From Streptomyces brevispora (GTDB lineage Bacteria > Actinomycetota > Actinomycetes > Streptomycetales > Streptomycetaceae), in the NCBI RefSeq assembly GCF_007829885.1, contig NZ_VIWW01000001.1, positions 5,890,001 to 5,954,000 on the forward strand: 64,000 nucleotides of DNA, written 5' to 3'. The position numbers were made by a program, and so were the translations under genes. Shown here in pieces: positions 26,501 to 36,114 of the stretch (positions are counted from its first letter, which is position 1; each line of letters begins with the position of its first letter). The notes below the pieces were generated by a model. It had not been told where the DNA came from, made no database searches, and worked only from the letters and a program-made list of their open reading frames with translations.

Positions 26501-27320
26501 TCAGGAAGGCCGACGGCCGAAGTCGGCCCAGGCGGAAGTGCCTGGCTGGACGGAGTGGGACTCGTCGGCGACGACCAGGTCGGCGGTGCGGGTGCCGTTC
26601 TGGCGGTGCTGGACGATGGACATCAGGTCGTCCTCGGCGAACCGTCCCGCGGTCGCCGCGAGACCGAGGCCGAGGTCGACTTCGGCGGCACCGATGAGGG
26701 CAGCGAGCTTCGACGGCGGCGGCCATCTTCACCCGGATCCGGGTGGTGCCCGCGGCGCCGGCCTCGATCAGCCAGGACTTCGCCCCGGGGCCAAGCGCGA
26801 GGAAGGCTGCCTCGGCGTCGTTGGCGGGCTTGGGTTTGGGCTGGCGCGGGGAGCCGTCCATCTCCTGCGGATGGTTGGGATAGTGCGCCAGGTCGATGAC
26901 GGGCCGTCCGGGCAGGGACAGGGGATGCCGGGCGACTTCCGTCAGCCCGGCCGGGCCCTGCATCCATTCCGGTCGGTGCGCGAGCCGGGACAGATCCACC
27001 ACGATGACGAGTTCCTCGCCATCGGCGCGGACCCAGGCTTCCTGGCCGACCAGGCCCGGCGGGGTCGAGTAGCGGACCGAGCCGAAGCGGACGGTCTGGT
27101 CCCGCAGCACCTGGCGGGACCCGCCGAGCGCGAGGGTGTGAGGTGCTGCGGGTAGTGGGTGCAGGCGGGTGCGTTCGACGTCCAGTGCGGAGGCCGGGGT
27201 CTTGCCGGTCTCGCGGTGGACGCGGGTATTGACCTGCTGGCAGAAGATCGCGCAGGCCCCGCGGAGTTCGGTGAAGCTGCCGTACTTCTCCCGCAGGTTC
27301 GCGGTGGTGGGGCACCGCGA
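26501..27320 (-). pseudogene. IS21-family transposase (istA) C-terminal remnant, frameshifted
   Basis: Reading leftward, LREKYGSFTELRGAC, VNTRVHRETGKTPASAL and RFGSVRYSTPPGLVGQEAWV match the C-terminal half of actinobacterial IstA. After IRVKMAAAVE the frame shifts by one base near 26715 and continues as ALIGAAEVDLGLGLAA and SIVQHRQNGTRTADLVVADE, ending at the stop at 26501. The N-terminal half with the helix-turn-helix and most of the DDE core is absent; the junction at about 27320 abuts a HAD-like gene. Confidence 0.85.
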
Positions 27321-27727
27321 CAGATTCGCACCTGACGCGGCTCGACCCGCGCGTCGGGCCCCGCCTCGCGGCACTGCCGTGCGAGCTGGTCTGGGCCACC
27401 ACCTGGCAGGAGGCGGCAAACACCGACATAGCACCGCGGCTCGGCCTGCCGCCCCTGCCGCCCCTGCCGGTCGTGCACTGGCCGGAACCCTCCGACGCGC
27501 ATGAACGCGAGGACCAGTGGTACGGGCTCCACTGGAAGACCCGAACCCTGGCGGCATGGGCGGACGGACGCCCGTTCGTCTGGGTCGACGACGAGATCAC
27601 CGACGCCGATCGGGACTGGGTGTCCACCCACCACCCCACCCCGGCCTTCCTCCACCGCGTCGCGTCGTCCCGCGGCCTCACCACCGAAGACTTCGCAGTC
27701 CTCGATCAATGGCTGCGGGCCACTTGA
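27320..27727 (+). pseudogene. HAD-like hydrolase gene, N-terminus lost
   Basis: An open frame from the IS21 junction reads LTRLDPRVGPRLAALPCELV then WATTWQEAANTDIAPRLG, WYGLHWKTRTLAAWADGRPF and VWVDDEITDADRDWVSTHHP. This is the C-terminal two thirds of an actinobacterial HAD-domain protein, including the DDEITDAD acidic motif. The N-terminal catalytic DxDG motif is missing, so it was cut by the IS21 insertion or a later deletion. Confidence 0.75.
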
Positions 27728-28080
27728 GGCTCCCCACGGTGATCCACAGGAATTGACAATTGCTCCTCACCAGTTGACGTCGGCTGAGCACGAACGGGCG
27801 GCGAGGGCTATAGGGCCGGGAGCGACGATCGGTTGAGGGGCCGCGTCCGTTGCCCCGCTACCGCACCCGTCCGCTCAGCCGGCGCGAACACCTCCTGGCT
27901 CAAGGATGCGACAGCGCGGTCGCGGTCGCGCAAGGGCTCGAAAGCCGCCATGTCCGCCCGCTTCGTGTTTTTACGAGCTGGTGCGTGATAACGGGTGATC
28001 TGTTCTTGCTGGTGGGTGGCACGATCCGGATGTGGCGATCATGCTCAGTCGGACGGTTCTCGCGCATCAGGCGTTCACAG
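27728..28080. other. Region without a recognisable gene
   Basis: These 353 bases between the HAD remnant and an IS6 fragment show no conserved protein. It contains a short run of T (at about 27968) and no clear promoter or repeat. Confidence 0.3.
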
Positions 28081-28302
28081 GGCACTGTCACGTTGACTGG
28101 CCGGGTGGGATGATCTTCTCGTTGGTCGTGCCGGGGAGGGATACGTTCGTGTCGTCCGCGTCGCCGTCGTACAAGGGCCACCGGTACCCGGTGGAGGTGA
28201 TCGCGCACGCGGTCTGGCTGTACTTCCGCTTCCCGCTGTCCTTCCGCGAGGTCGAGGAGCTGATGCTCGAGCGCGGCGTCATCGTCTCCTGCGAGACCAT
28301 GG
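28081..28302 (+). mobile_element. IS6-family element, 5' fragment of a second subtype
   Basis: It starts with the inverted repeat GGCACTGTCACGTTGACTGG and encodes only the transposase N-terminus (SYKGHRYPVEVIAHAVWLYF, LSFREVEELMLERGVIVSCE), ending at 28302 where an IS4-type sequence begins. The sequence is similar but not identical to the element at 23510, so it came from a separate relative. Confidence 0.85.
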
Positions 28303-29299
28303 TGATAGAGACCCACCAGCGCGGCGGCGGGGTAACGGCGGGCGTCGGTCAGGGTGGTGACCAGTCGGTAGGACCCGGTGAAGGACGTGCCGTCCGCGCA
28401 GGTCACGGCGATCTGTGCGTCGATGATCCGTACTTTCACGGTGCCGATCACCGACAGGTAGGAGCCGTCAGCGAGGCGAGTGAGGACCGGCGTGCGCCGG
28501 TTGCTGCGGAGCCGGCCCAGGACCTGGGCGTCGGTGTCGGTGACCTGCGCGAGGAAGGCGTTACTGTCGAATCCTTTGTCCCACAGCACCAGCATGTCCG
28601 GCCGCAGCAGATGCAGCAGCCGGCGGGCGTAGCTCGTCTCGCCCTCGGCGGTGGGGCCGAACACCGCCCCGGCCAGGGCCCGGGTGCCGGTCTCGACCAG
28701 CGTCATCAACTCCAGCGTCGGATAGCCATGATGCGAAGTCCTGCCCAACCAGGCCCGGTTCCGTTCGGAATCGGGCACCCTCAGCGAGCTGCAGCCGTCG
28801 AACGACACCGTCCGGTACGGACCGAAACGCACTCCTGGCGTCGTCGGCCGGGCCAGCAACCCGGCAGTACCTCGAACAACGCCCGCACCGGCGCGCTGCC
28901 GATCCGCTGGCGCAGGTCACGCAACGCCTCCGCCGACGGACAGACCACGGGCATCCCGGACAGACCCGCGGTCAGCTTGTCCCAGACGAGGCGATAGCCG
29001 ACCTCAGGGAACAGGCACATCGCCAGCAAGAAGTAGACCCCGACCCGCGACGGAAGATCACGCAGCCGCTGCTGCACGGTCCTTGTCTCCGCAAGGACCG
29101 CGTCCACCAGCGCAAACGGCGCGACCGCCGTCAGTTCCCCCAGGTGCCCGGGAGCGAACCGGCCCCCGGCCACGGTGACCGTTCGGGTGATGGCCGTCAG
29201 CGCAGACGGCAGGACACAACGACGGGGCAACGGAGCTCCTTCGGGACAAGCTGTCTTGGTCGACTGCCTGTACCAACGAGCTCCGTTGCTCTGCGTCAA
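28303..29299 (-). pseudogene. IS4-family transposase, frameshifted and 3' truncated
   Basis: Reading leftward, the N-terminal IS4 domain (LPSRVGVYFLLAMCLFPEVG, YRLVWDKLTAGLSG, EALRDLRQRIGSAPVRALFE) is followed, after a frame change near 28860, by the DDE part (VSFDGCSSLRVPDSERNRAW, LLRPDMLVLWDKGFDSNAFL, DAQVLGRLRSNRRTPVL). The C-terminal Glu region is missing because the sequence runs into the IS6 fragment at 28302. A TTG near 29230 is the likely original start. Confidence 0.85.
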
Positions 29300-29365
29300 G
29301 AATCCTTCAAATCACTTGCGTGACCTGCGAAAACGCTAACTACCCGGCCCCCCGGCATCTCCCGG

Positions 29366-29690
29366 ATCGGACTTTCCTCAGCGCTGATGGTACGGCACCG
29401 ATGGAAGTGGAAGGACGTCCGCCGATGGCTGACCACCCCCTCCGGGCGGTGGAAGCCCATCACGGCAGACGGGATCGAACTGTTCGACCTGGCGCGGGTG
29501 CCCGTCACCCGATACTGCTACTGAGGCAGCAAGATTCCCACTCCCTGGCCGTTGGCCTGCAAGAACACAGCCTGACGGCAGATTCCGTGGAGAGCCCGTT
29601 GCGGTGTGAGCCGCACGGCGGGTTCGGAGAGCGGCCTGAGGAAACGGACCAGGAGCAATCCCGGCACCGCGCCTCAGGTCGACTCACCGG
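29366..29690 (+). pseudogene. 3' end of a second, different group II intron (maturase tail plus domains V and VI)
   Basis: The frame around 29400-29540 reads RHRWKWKDVRRWL, GRWKPITADGIELFDLARVP and VTRYCY-stop-GSKIPTPW, a maturase C-terminal pattern with one nonsense codon. It is followed by a characteristic intron 3' region. A domain V-like hairpin lies at about 29592-29627 (GAGCCCG pairing with CGGGTTC around an inner GCGGTGTGAGCCGC stem). A domain VI-like stretch runs to about 29690. It is not the same intron class as that at 3236-4277. Confidence 0.75.
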
Positions 29691-30157
29691 GGGAGGCCCC
29701 CTCCGGAAGCAGTCTGCTCACTTGCCACCCGAGCTCGGACATCCGCATTCATCCGGTCACGCAGCATGGCGGCAAGCCCTCGGCCATCGCCAGTCGCGCG
29801 CAGGGTCTCGCACCGCGCGTCGGCCACCTTGCGGTACGCGTCAAGTCGCTCACGAAGTCGCTCGCGCTCCAGAGGCGCGGGCGGATCATCCTGGGCGCCG
29901 AGCCGGTCAGTGATCTCCAGCAGGTCACGCATCTCCGCGAGGGAGAAATCCAGCGGCTTCATGCGCCGAATCACCATGAGCCGACTGACGTCGGCCTCTG
30001 CGTAGAGACGGAAGCCGCCCTTGCTGCGGGCGGAGGGGACGATGAGGCCGACCACGGTGAGCTGGGAAACGATCTTGAAGTGCCTGGGAACGCTGCCCCA
30101 GCTAGCGGTATTAAAGCCCAGGCCAGGCCAATTATGTCGGTTGGCCACCAAGGTCAA
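29684..30157 (-). pseudogene. MerR-type regulator lacking a recognisable N-terminal helix-turn-helix
   Basis: The conserved part is GLIVPSARSKGGFRLYAEAD followed by VSRLMVIRRMKPLDFSLAEM and RDLLEITDRLG, typical of the wing and second helix of MerR regulators with a coiled-coil C-terminus. The first 30-40 residues do not show the expected helix-turn-helix and RYY motif. The 5' end has therefore probably been replaced. The C-terminal end (ASGGGLPR) lies next to the intron 3' end. Confidence 0.55.
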
Positions 30158-30168
30158 TCGACCAAATG

Positions 30169-30207
30169 AAGCCGGTCAAAGCGACACAACGTCGCCTTGA
30201 CCGGCTT
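30169..30207. terminator. Near-perfect 17-bp hairpin, likely bidirectional terminator
   Basis: AAGCCGGTCAA (30169-30179) and GCGAC (30181-30185) pair with GTCGC (30191-30195) and TTGACCGGCTT (30197-30207) around the loop ACAAC. One A/C mismatch interrupts the stem. No long T run follows, as is common in actinobacterial terminators. Confidence 0.6.
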
Positions 30208-30662
30208 TGTCGTCGTTGCGGTGAACGCCGGCCCGGACCACCGGGAGTCCGCGCGGGGCGGTGAGGGCCGCGAAGGTCGCAGCGCGCCGACCGGCGATGG
30301 TCGGTGCGGCCGGGCGATTTCGCAGAGCCGATGACCGGTCCCGGAGCGTCAATCCCGCGGAGTCTCCTCGCGGTGGTAAACCTGAGCCGGGATGTCGTCG
30401 TGCGGCTGGTGCGCGCGCAGGGCTCCGCACCCGGGCGTTGGGGCCACGCCTGCGCGGCTACCACGAGTGGGAACAGAGCACCCCGCGCCACCCGTGCACC
30501 CGGGCCTCCGTCACACGTCGCGGACCGACCGAGACCCAGTCGAGCCAGACCGGCCGACCCCGCCCCGGCCCACGCACGACGCTCGTCCACCCACAACGAG
30601 GGTCTGCCCGGCGAGGGCACCACCCGTCGCACCACAGTGCAACGACCGAACAGGGGACGCGT
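30208..30662. other. Leader region upstream of the polyprenyl synthase gene
   Basis: About 450 bases without a convincing gene; short frames here are GC-skew artefacts. It presumably contains the promoter for the following gene, but I cannot place one. Confidence 0.3.
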
Positions 30663-31712
30663 ATGGATGTACGGGACGCAGGTGACCGTACCGACACGGT
30701 GTACGCGGTCCTCGCGCAGGCACGGCAGCGGGTGCTGCCCGCCGTGCGCGAGGCGGTGGACGGCCTGCCCGGGGCGATCCGCCACCTGGTGGGCGTGCAC
30801 TACGGATGGTGGGACGAGGCGGGCACGCCGCTCGCCAACGCCGATACCGGCGCCGGCAAGGGGCTACGGCCGGCGCTCGTGCTGCTGGCCGGTGACGCGG
30901 TCGGCGGCGACCGCACGGCCGCGGTCCCGGCGGCGGTCGCGGTCGACCTGGCACACAACGCCTCGCTGCTGCACGACGACGTCATCGACCGGGACGCGAC
31001 GCGGCGCCACCGGCCCGCCATCTGGTCCTCGTTCGGGATCGCGGCCGCGATCCTGGCGGGCGATGCCCTGCTCATCCTGGCCAACCAGGTCCTGGCCCGG
31101 GCGCCCGTACCCCTCTGTGACCGGGGCCTGTCCCACTTCAACGCCTCCGGCCAGCAGCTGATCGACGGCGAATACGCCGACGCCCGGTCCGAGCGGTGCG
31201 ACGAGGCCGTCCTGGAGGAGTGCGTCGCGATGGCCGCCGCGAAGACCGGTGCGCTGCTGGCGGCGTCCTGCGCGCTCGGCGCGATCGCCGGCGGCGCCCA
31301 GGCGGACCGGGTGGAACACCTGCGCGCCTTCGGCGAGGACCTCGGCCTCGCCCTCCAACTCGTCGACGACCTGCTCAGCATCTGGGGCACCCAGCGAAAC
31401 ACCGGCAAGCCCCACCTGTCGGACCTGCGCGCCCGTAGGAAGACCCTGCCCGTCGCGGCTGCCCTCGCCCACGGCGGCACCGCATCCCGCCGCCTGGCCG
31501 ACCTCTACAGAAGCCGGACTCCACTCACCCATGCTGACCTGCGCGAGGTGACCGACCTGATCGAAGCCGCCGGAGGCCGCGCCTGGGCACAGGGCGAAGC
31601 CGAACGCCGACACACCCTGGCCCTGGCCCATCTCGCCCTCGCCCGGCCCCAACCCGCAGCCCGGCACGCGCTCACCGCCGTCGCCGACCTGATCATCCAC
31701 CGCCACCACTGA
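30663..31712 (+). CDS. Polyprenyl (isoprenyl) diphosphate synthase, trans type
   Basis: The 349-residue enzyme should condense isopentenyl diphosphate with an allylic diphosphate. Motifs: GKGLRPALVLLAG near residue 65, the first Asp-rich motif LLHDDVIDRDATRRHRPA (about 108-125), and the second motif as LALQLVDDLLSIWGTQRNTGKP (about 240). The ATG at 30663 follows CAGGGGACG. Product chain length (C15-C20 or longer) cannot be fixed from sequence. No terpene cyclase is nearby, so its pathway partners are elsewhere. Its 3' end overlaps by 20 bases the convergent small membrane-protein gene. Confidence 0.9.
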   Translation: MDVRDAGDRTDTVYAVLAQARQRVLPAVREAVDGLPGAIRHLVGVHYGWWDEAGTPLANADTGAGKGLRPALVLLAGDAVGGDRTAAVPAAVAVDLAHNASLLHDDVIDRDATRRHRPAIWSSFGIAAAILAGDALLILANQVLARAPVPLCDRGLSHFNASGQQLIDGEYADARSERCDEAVLEECVAMAAAKTGALLAASCALGAIAGGAQADRVEHLRAFGEDLGLALQLVDDLLSIWGTQRNTGKPHLSDLRARRKTLPVAAALAHGGTASRRLADLYRSRTPLTHADLREVTDLIEAAGGRAWAQGEAERRHTLALAHLALARPQPAARHALTAVADLIIHRHH

Positions 31713-31944
31713 CCCGGGCCGGCTGCCGAGGGACATCCACGTCAGGAGGAAGGCTGCCCGCTGCCGTCGGTCTCCGCAGACCGGCCTCGATCCGGTCCGC
31801 TACGTCACGCGCCTCGTCGAGCACGGTGAGGTCGACCTTCCGGACCTCGGGGAAGCCCGGCGCCGCGAAGTACACGCCCATCGAACAGCCGATCAGCACC
31901 AGGCCAAGTGCCAGCACCCACCGGAACACAGGCGTGTGCCTCAT
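31693..31944 (-). CDS. Small membrane protein of unknown function
   Basis: An 83-residue protein with one N-terminal hydrophobic segment (FRWVLALGLVLIGCSMGVYF, residues about 8-27) and a hydrophilic tail ending in a Gly-rich stretch. LIGCS resembles a lipobox, so lipoprotein modification is possible. GAGGGGG lies upstream of the ATG. I do not recognise the family. Confidence 0.55.
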   Translation of the reverse strand: MRHTPVFRWVLALGLVLIGCSMGVYFAAPGFPEVRKVDLTVLDEARDVADRIEAGLRRPTAAGSLPPDVDVPRQPARVSGGGG

Positions 31945-32119
31945 CCGGGCCCCCTCGCATCGCAACAGCAGTTCCCCTGCCCGGCCAGCTTGCGCCGCCG
32001 CCGGGCCGGACATCAAGAAGCGAGACCGGCAGGCAGCGGGGCCCCGGGGCTGCCTGATCCCGGCAAAGCAGCGGGGACGAGAAACGGGGCGAGGACCGCA
32101 CGAGACAGGCGGGTGCGGG

Positions 32120-34267
32120 CTACGAGTCCCGGCCCACTCCGGCGTCCACCAGGAACTCACTGGGCGCGCCGGACCACGAGACGTACAGTCCGTCGCGTGC
32201 CCGCGTGCAGGCGACGAACAGCAGGCAGCGTTCCGCCATCAGGTCCGACGCATGCTGTACGCGGTCGACGTCGAGGGGAGTCACCGCCCGTGGATACGGC
32301 AGCGCGCCCTCGTTCACCCCGAGGACCGCGACGCACCGGAACTCCAGCCCCTTGAAAGCGTGCATCGTGCCCACCTGTACGGCGTCCGGCGAGGCCGGCA
32401 CGTCACCCCGCAGACGGGCTGCGAGGATTCCGGCGGTCCGGAGCCGGTCCACGGCCTTGTCGCAGTTCTTGTTGAACCGGGCGCTCACTCCGATCTCGCC
32501 CGGTGCGACACCGCTGTCGATCCAGGCACGGACACGCGCGAGAACGGCATCGAGTTCCGCTTCCTCCGAATCCGCCCCGTACACCTCGGGTCCGTTGCCG
32601 TGCAGGGCCGAGCGGTAGCCGAGCAGCGTCTCGTGGCGGGCGTCGTCCGCCAGTTGCTCGAAGGGGCGGCCGACGAGGAGGGCGGTGGACCAGCTGAGGA
32701 TCTCGTGCGTGGAGCGGTAGTTCTTGCGCATCTTGGCCGACCGGCCCGCGACCTTGATCCCGACCGCCTTGAGCGACACCTTCGAGTCGTAGATGCGCTG
32801 ATGCGGGTCCCCGGCGATGAACAGGTCGTCGGGGCGGGCCGGGGCCGCCGCCCGCAGCAGCCGCCACTGAGCGGGGTGCAGATCCTGTGCCTCGTCGACC
32901 ACCACATGCCGGTACCGGGGACCCTCGGCCGCCAACAGGTCGGCGGCCTCCGCACAGGTGCCCAGGTAGGTGCGCAACCCGTCCGAAGCGAGCCGGCCGG
33001 TGAACTCCTCCACCGTGCGCCACACGAGCGGCCGGGCCGACGCCGAAAGCCTGCTGCCGCGTCCGGGGCGCTCGCAGTCCACGTACTCCTGCTCCGTCCG
33101 CACGTTCTGCGCCAGGATCACGTGCCGGTACTCCTGTCCCAGGAACTGCGTGCTGCCGGTGAACCCGGTGGCGGTCGCCGCCTGCGCCCACCGCGTCTCC
33201 TCCTCCCCACCGCGAAGCGGCCGCCGTGAGGTGGACAGGACACGGCCCGCGAACGCGTCGACGGTCATGATGTCCACCCGGTCGCGCAGCGCCTCGTCCT
33301 CGACGAGGGAGGCCAGTCCCGCCCGCAGGGCCCCCACCAGGGCGTTGGTGTACGTGGTGAGCAGGATGCGCTCACCGTCCCTCAGGTACCCCAGCAGATG
33401 GCGCACGCGGTGCAGGGCGACGACGGTCTTTCCGGTGCCGGGACCCCCGGTTACCTGGGCGGGGCCGGAGTACGAGGCACGGTAGGCGACCTTGTGCTGA
33501 GAAGGGTGCAGAAAGACGCGCCAGGCGGCGAACGGCTTGTCGAGGATGTCCCGCAGCTCCTCGGACCCGGTGACGTGCGCGATACGGGTACGGGTGCGGT
33601 GGATGGCGGTCGCGAAGTCCTCGGTGTCCACCGGTGCGTCGTCCCCGGGCGCGGCGGCCAGCGCGACGGACACGACCTCCCGCCACACGTCCTCCACGGT
33701 GAATCCCGCGGCGAGGTACTCGAGGACCTCACGCTGGTCCTGGGGGAAGTACGGAGCGAAGACCTCCAGTTGCTCGGGATCGGTCAGTGCGCGCGCTTGG
33801 CGGAGCGTGGTCCCGTCGATCCCGAGGGCGGCCAGATCCCCGTCGGACACCTTGGCGAAGAGCCGCCGCTCGGGCGCGGGGGCGATGCGCTCGTACGCGG
33901 GCGTGAGCTCGTCGAGCATCGCGATGTCCCGCACCTCCACGGCACGGGTGACCGTGTTGATGCTGGCCTTCTGTTTCACGGCCCAGTCGATGGCCTTGTC
34001 GTGCGGCATCACCCGAAGCAGCACGTACGTGTCCCCGCTGTCGGGCGCGAGGACGACCCCCCGCGTCCCCTGATCGATCCGGATGGTCCGGATATGCGGA
34101 TCACGGGCCCGCTTCAGCGTTTCGAGCTTCAGCCCGGGGTCCTTGAACAGCTGGTCCAGGGTGAGCCGCTCGAACTTCTCCCACGCGTCGAACACCCCCT
34201 GCTTGACCGTGCCTTGCAGCTTGCTGAGCTGGGCGCAGAAACCGATGTCGAACGCGAGATGAGGCAT
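32120..34267 (-). CDS. UvrD-like superfamily 1 helicase with RelE/ParE-like N-terminal domain
   Basis: The 715-residue protein combines two parts. Residues about 5-100 resemble a RelE/ParE toxin fold: FCAQLSKLQGTVKQGVFDAW, a PGLKLETLKRARDPHIRTIR segment, and VVLAPDSGDTYVLLRVMPHD followed by AIDWA. The rest is a UvrD/Rep ATPase with Walker A GGPGTGKT (274-281), TYTNALVGAL, the motif II box VVVDEAQDLHPAQW, GTMHAFKGLEFRCVAVLG and the Arg-finger motif LLFVACTRARDGLYVSWSG. It would move on or unwind DNA. The gene is 74 bases downstream of the Ser/Thr kinase gene on the same strand, suggesting an operon. Whether the toxin-like domain cuts RNA, binds ribosomes or is only structural is unknown. Confidence 0.88.
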   Translation of the reverse strand: MPHLAFDIGFCAQLSKLQGTVKQGVFDAWEKFERLTLDQLFKDPGLKLETLKRARDPHIRTIRIDQGTRGVVLAPDSGDTYVLLRVMPHDKAIDWAVKQKASINTVTRAVEVRDIAMLDELTPAYERIAPAPERRLFAKVSDGDLAALGIDGTTLRQARALTDPEQLEVFAPYFPQDQREVLEYLAAGFTVEDVWREVVSVALAAAPGDDAPVDTEDFATAIHRTRTRIAHVTGSEELRDILDKPFAAWRVFLHPSQHKVAYRASYSGPAQVTGGPGTGKTVVALHRVRHLLGYLRDGERILLTTYTNALVGALRAGLASLVEDEALRDRVDIMTVDAFAGRVLSTSRRPLRGGEEETRWAQAATATGFTGSTQFLGQEYRHVILAQNVRTEQEYVDCERPGRGSRLSASARPLVWRTVEEFTGRLASDGLRTYLGTCAEAADLLAAEGPRYRHVVVDEAQDLHPAQWRLLRAAAPARPDDLFIAGDPHQRIYDSKVSLKAVGIKVAGRSAKMRKNYRSTHEILSWSTALLVGRPFEQLADDARHETLLGYRSALHGNGPEVYGADSEEAELDAVLARVRAWIDSGVAPGEIGVSARFNKNCDKAVDRLRTAGILAARLRGDVPASPDAVQVGTMHAFKGLEFRCVAVLGVNEGALPYPRAVTPLDVDRVQHASDLMAERCLLFVACTRARDGLYVSWSGAPSEFLVDAGVGRDS

Positions 34268-34341
34268 GTGCGGACTCTCCGGGGGAGGAGCGGGTGTGAC
34301 GGGTCGGGCATACGGTGCGGCAGAGGCGTGTGGAAGGTGGA

Positions 34342-35940
34342 TCAGGCGTCGGGCCCGTCGAGCCCCAGGCGGATCAGAGCCAGTGCCTCGGCGACCTCCT
34401 CGGACATCTCGTCACCGGGTCCGAAGACCACACACAGGTCGTCGTGCAGCGGCCGCAGAATCCGGTCCGCCTCGGCCGCCTGTCCCTGCGCGAGCAGCAG
34501 CATCCCGATGTCGCGGCGCAGCTCGACGGCTTCCTCACTCAGGTCGCTGTCAACGGTCCGCACGACCTCCAGGAGGCCGCGCAGCGCGATGAGCGCGTCG
34601 GTGGCCTGACCGAGTTCGGCACGGCAGCGAGCGGCCTGGGCGCGGCAGGCGCGCGCCGATGCGCCGGTCGGACCGTCGGTACGGGCGTACGCGTCGGCCA
34701 GGGCGTCGAACTCGGGCAGCGCCGCCCGGTAGTCCCCACCGAGCAGCTGGATAGCCGCCCGGTTCTTCCGCAAGGCCAGTACCTTCTTGCTCTCCGCACC
34801 CAGGACACGTGCGGCGGGTTCGACGACCTCGCCGAGCACCTCGGCGGCCTGCGCGAACCGCTCCTCCTCCAGCAGCGCTTCGGAGTGCGCGTAGGCCTCG
34901 TCGATCTCCTCCCGCAGCTGTGCCGGAACGGGTACGGGGACGGGCGCGGGCGGGCCGGTCCGCGGGTCGATCGTCGTGCCGGCTGCGCGGCGTGCGCCCG
35001 CCCGGGCCCGCGGCGCGTACGGGTCGCGGAAGATCCCCGTCGGATCGGGCACGCCCGCAGGCCCGGTGTCCCCCGGCGCGGGACTCTCACCCGGCGGCGG
35101 CAGGAATGGCCGCAGCCGTTCGTACACCTCCTGCACATCGGCCGGCCTGGCCTCCGGTGACTTGAGCAGCAGGTGAAGGACGAGGTCCTCCAGGGCCTTC
35201 GGCACCTCGGGACGCAGCACGCGCAGCGGGGTGGGGGCCGCGTTCACGTGCTGGTACATCACCATGTACTCGCTGTCCGCACTGAACAGCACCCGTCCGC
35301 CCAGCAGTTCGTGCAGCACACACCCCAGGGCGTACAGGTCGGTCTGCGGGGAGATCCGCCCGCCGCGCACCTGCTCGGGGGCCATGTACTGGTACGTGCC
35401 GACGGGGCTGCCGGTCGCGGTCAGCTTGGTCACGTCGGTCCGCAGTATGGCGGCGATCCCGAAGTCGAGGACCTTCACCGTCCCGTCGCGAGCGACCAGA
35501 ACATTGCTCGGTTTCAGATCGCGGTGGACCACCGGCACTTCGTGCGCGTGCGACAGCACGGTGGCGACCTGCGCCGCCACAGCCACAGCCCAGCTGACCG
35601 GCAGCATGCGATCCGGGCGTATGTACGCGGACAGCGGCATGCCGTCGACCAGTTCCATCACGAGGAACAGCCGTTCGTAGCTGTCGTCGAGCACCGCGTC
35701 GTACACCTGGGGCACGCCAGGGTGCTGGATCCGCGCCGTGATCCGGGCCTCACGGCGGAATCGTTTGACGAACTCCTCGGCCAGTTGGGGCGAGTCGGCC
35801 ACGGCCTGCGGCCTGATCCGCTTCACCGCGACCGGCCGGTCCAGCACGGTGTCGTACCCACGCCACACATCGCCCATGCCACCGTTGGCGAGCGGTTCGA
35901 GGAGGTCGTACCGACCGGCGATCGACTGCTGCTGCGGCAC
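34342..35940 (-). CDS. Serine/threonine protein kinase with TPR-like C-terminus
   Basis: The 532-residue protein has an N-terminal Hanks-type kinase domain: Gly-loop LANGGMGDVWRGYD, Lys40 in PVAVKRI, catalytic HRDLKPSN (Asp141), DFGIA (159-163) and a substrate-binding GTYQYMAPEQ. A proline-rich linker (about 275-340) follows. The final 190 residues form helical repeats rich in Ala and Leu that look TPR-like. Unlike PknA/B-type sensors it has no transmembrane span or PASTA repeats, so it is cytoplasmic. It is upstream of the helicase gene on the same strand. Confidence 0.9.
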   Translation of the reverse strand: MPQQQSIAGRYDLLEPLANGGMGDVWRGYDTVLDRPVAVKRIRPQAVADSPQLAEEFVKRFRREARITARIQHPGVPQVYDAVLDDSYERLFLVMELVDGMPLSAYIRPDRMLPVSWAVAVAAQVATVLSHAHEVPVVHRDLKPSNVLVARDGTVKVLDFGIAAILRTDVTKLTATGSPVGTYQYMAPEQVRGGRISPQTDLYALGCVLHELLGGRVLFSADSEYMVMYQHVNAAPTPLRVLRPEVPKALEDLVLHLLLKSPEARPADVQEVYERLRPFLPPPGESPAPGDTGPAGVPDPTGIFRDPYAPRARAGARRAAGTTIDPRTGPPAPVPVPVPAQLREEIDEAYAHSEALLEEERFAQAAEVLGEVVEPAARVLGAESKKVLALRKNRAAIQLLGGDYRAALPEFDALADAYARTDGPTGASARACRAQAARCRAELGQATDALIALRGLLEVVRTVDSDLSEEAVELRRDIGMLLLAQGQAAEADRILRPLHDDLCVVFGPGDEMSEEVAEALALIRLGLDGPDA

Positions 35941-36114
35941 ATTGCCCCCGGGTGTGCGTGAGTGCGGGTGCGGGGCCGGTGGGTGCGGACGGCCCTGGCT
36001 CCGGCATCGTCGGGAGCAAGTCTCTCCGGAACAGTGATCTCCGGTCCAGCCGTGGTGGGGCCGGCCGTATCGGAGGGCTGATTTCCGGTCACGGGGCGGG
36101 TGCCGGGCGGTCGC

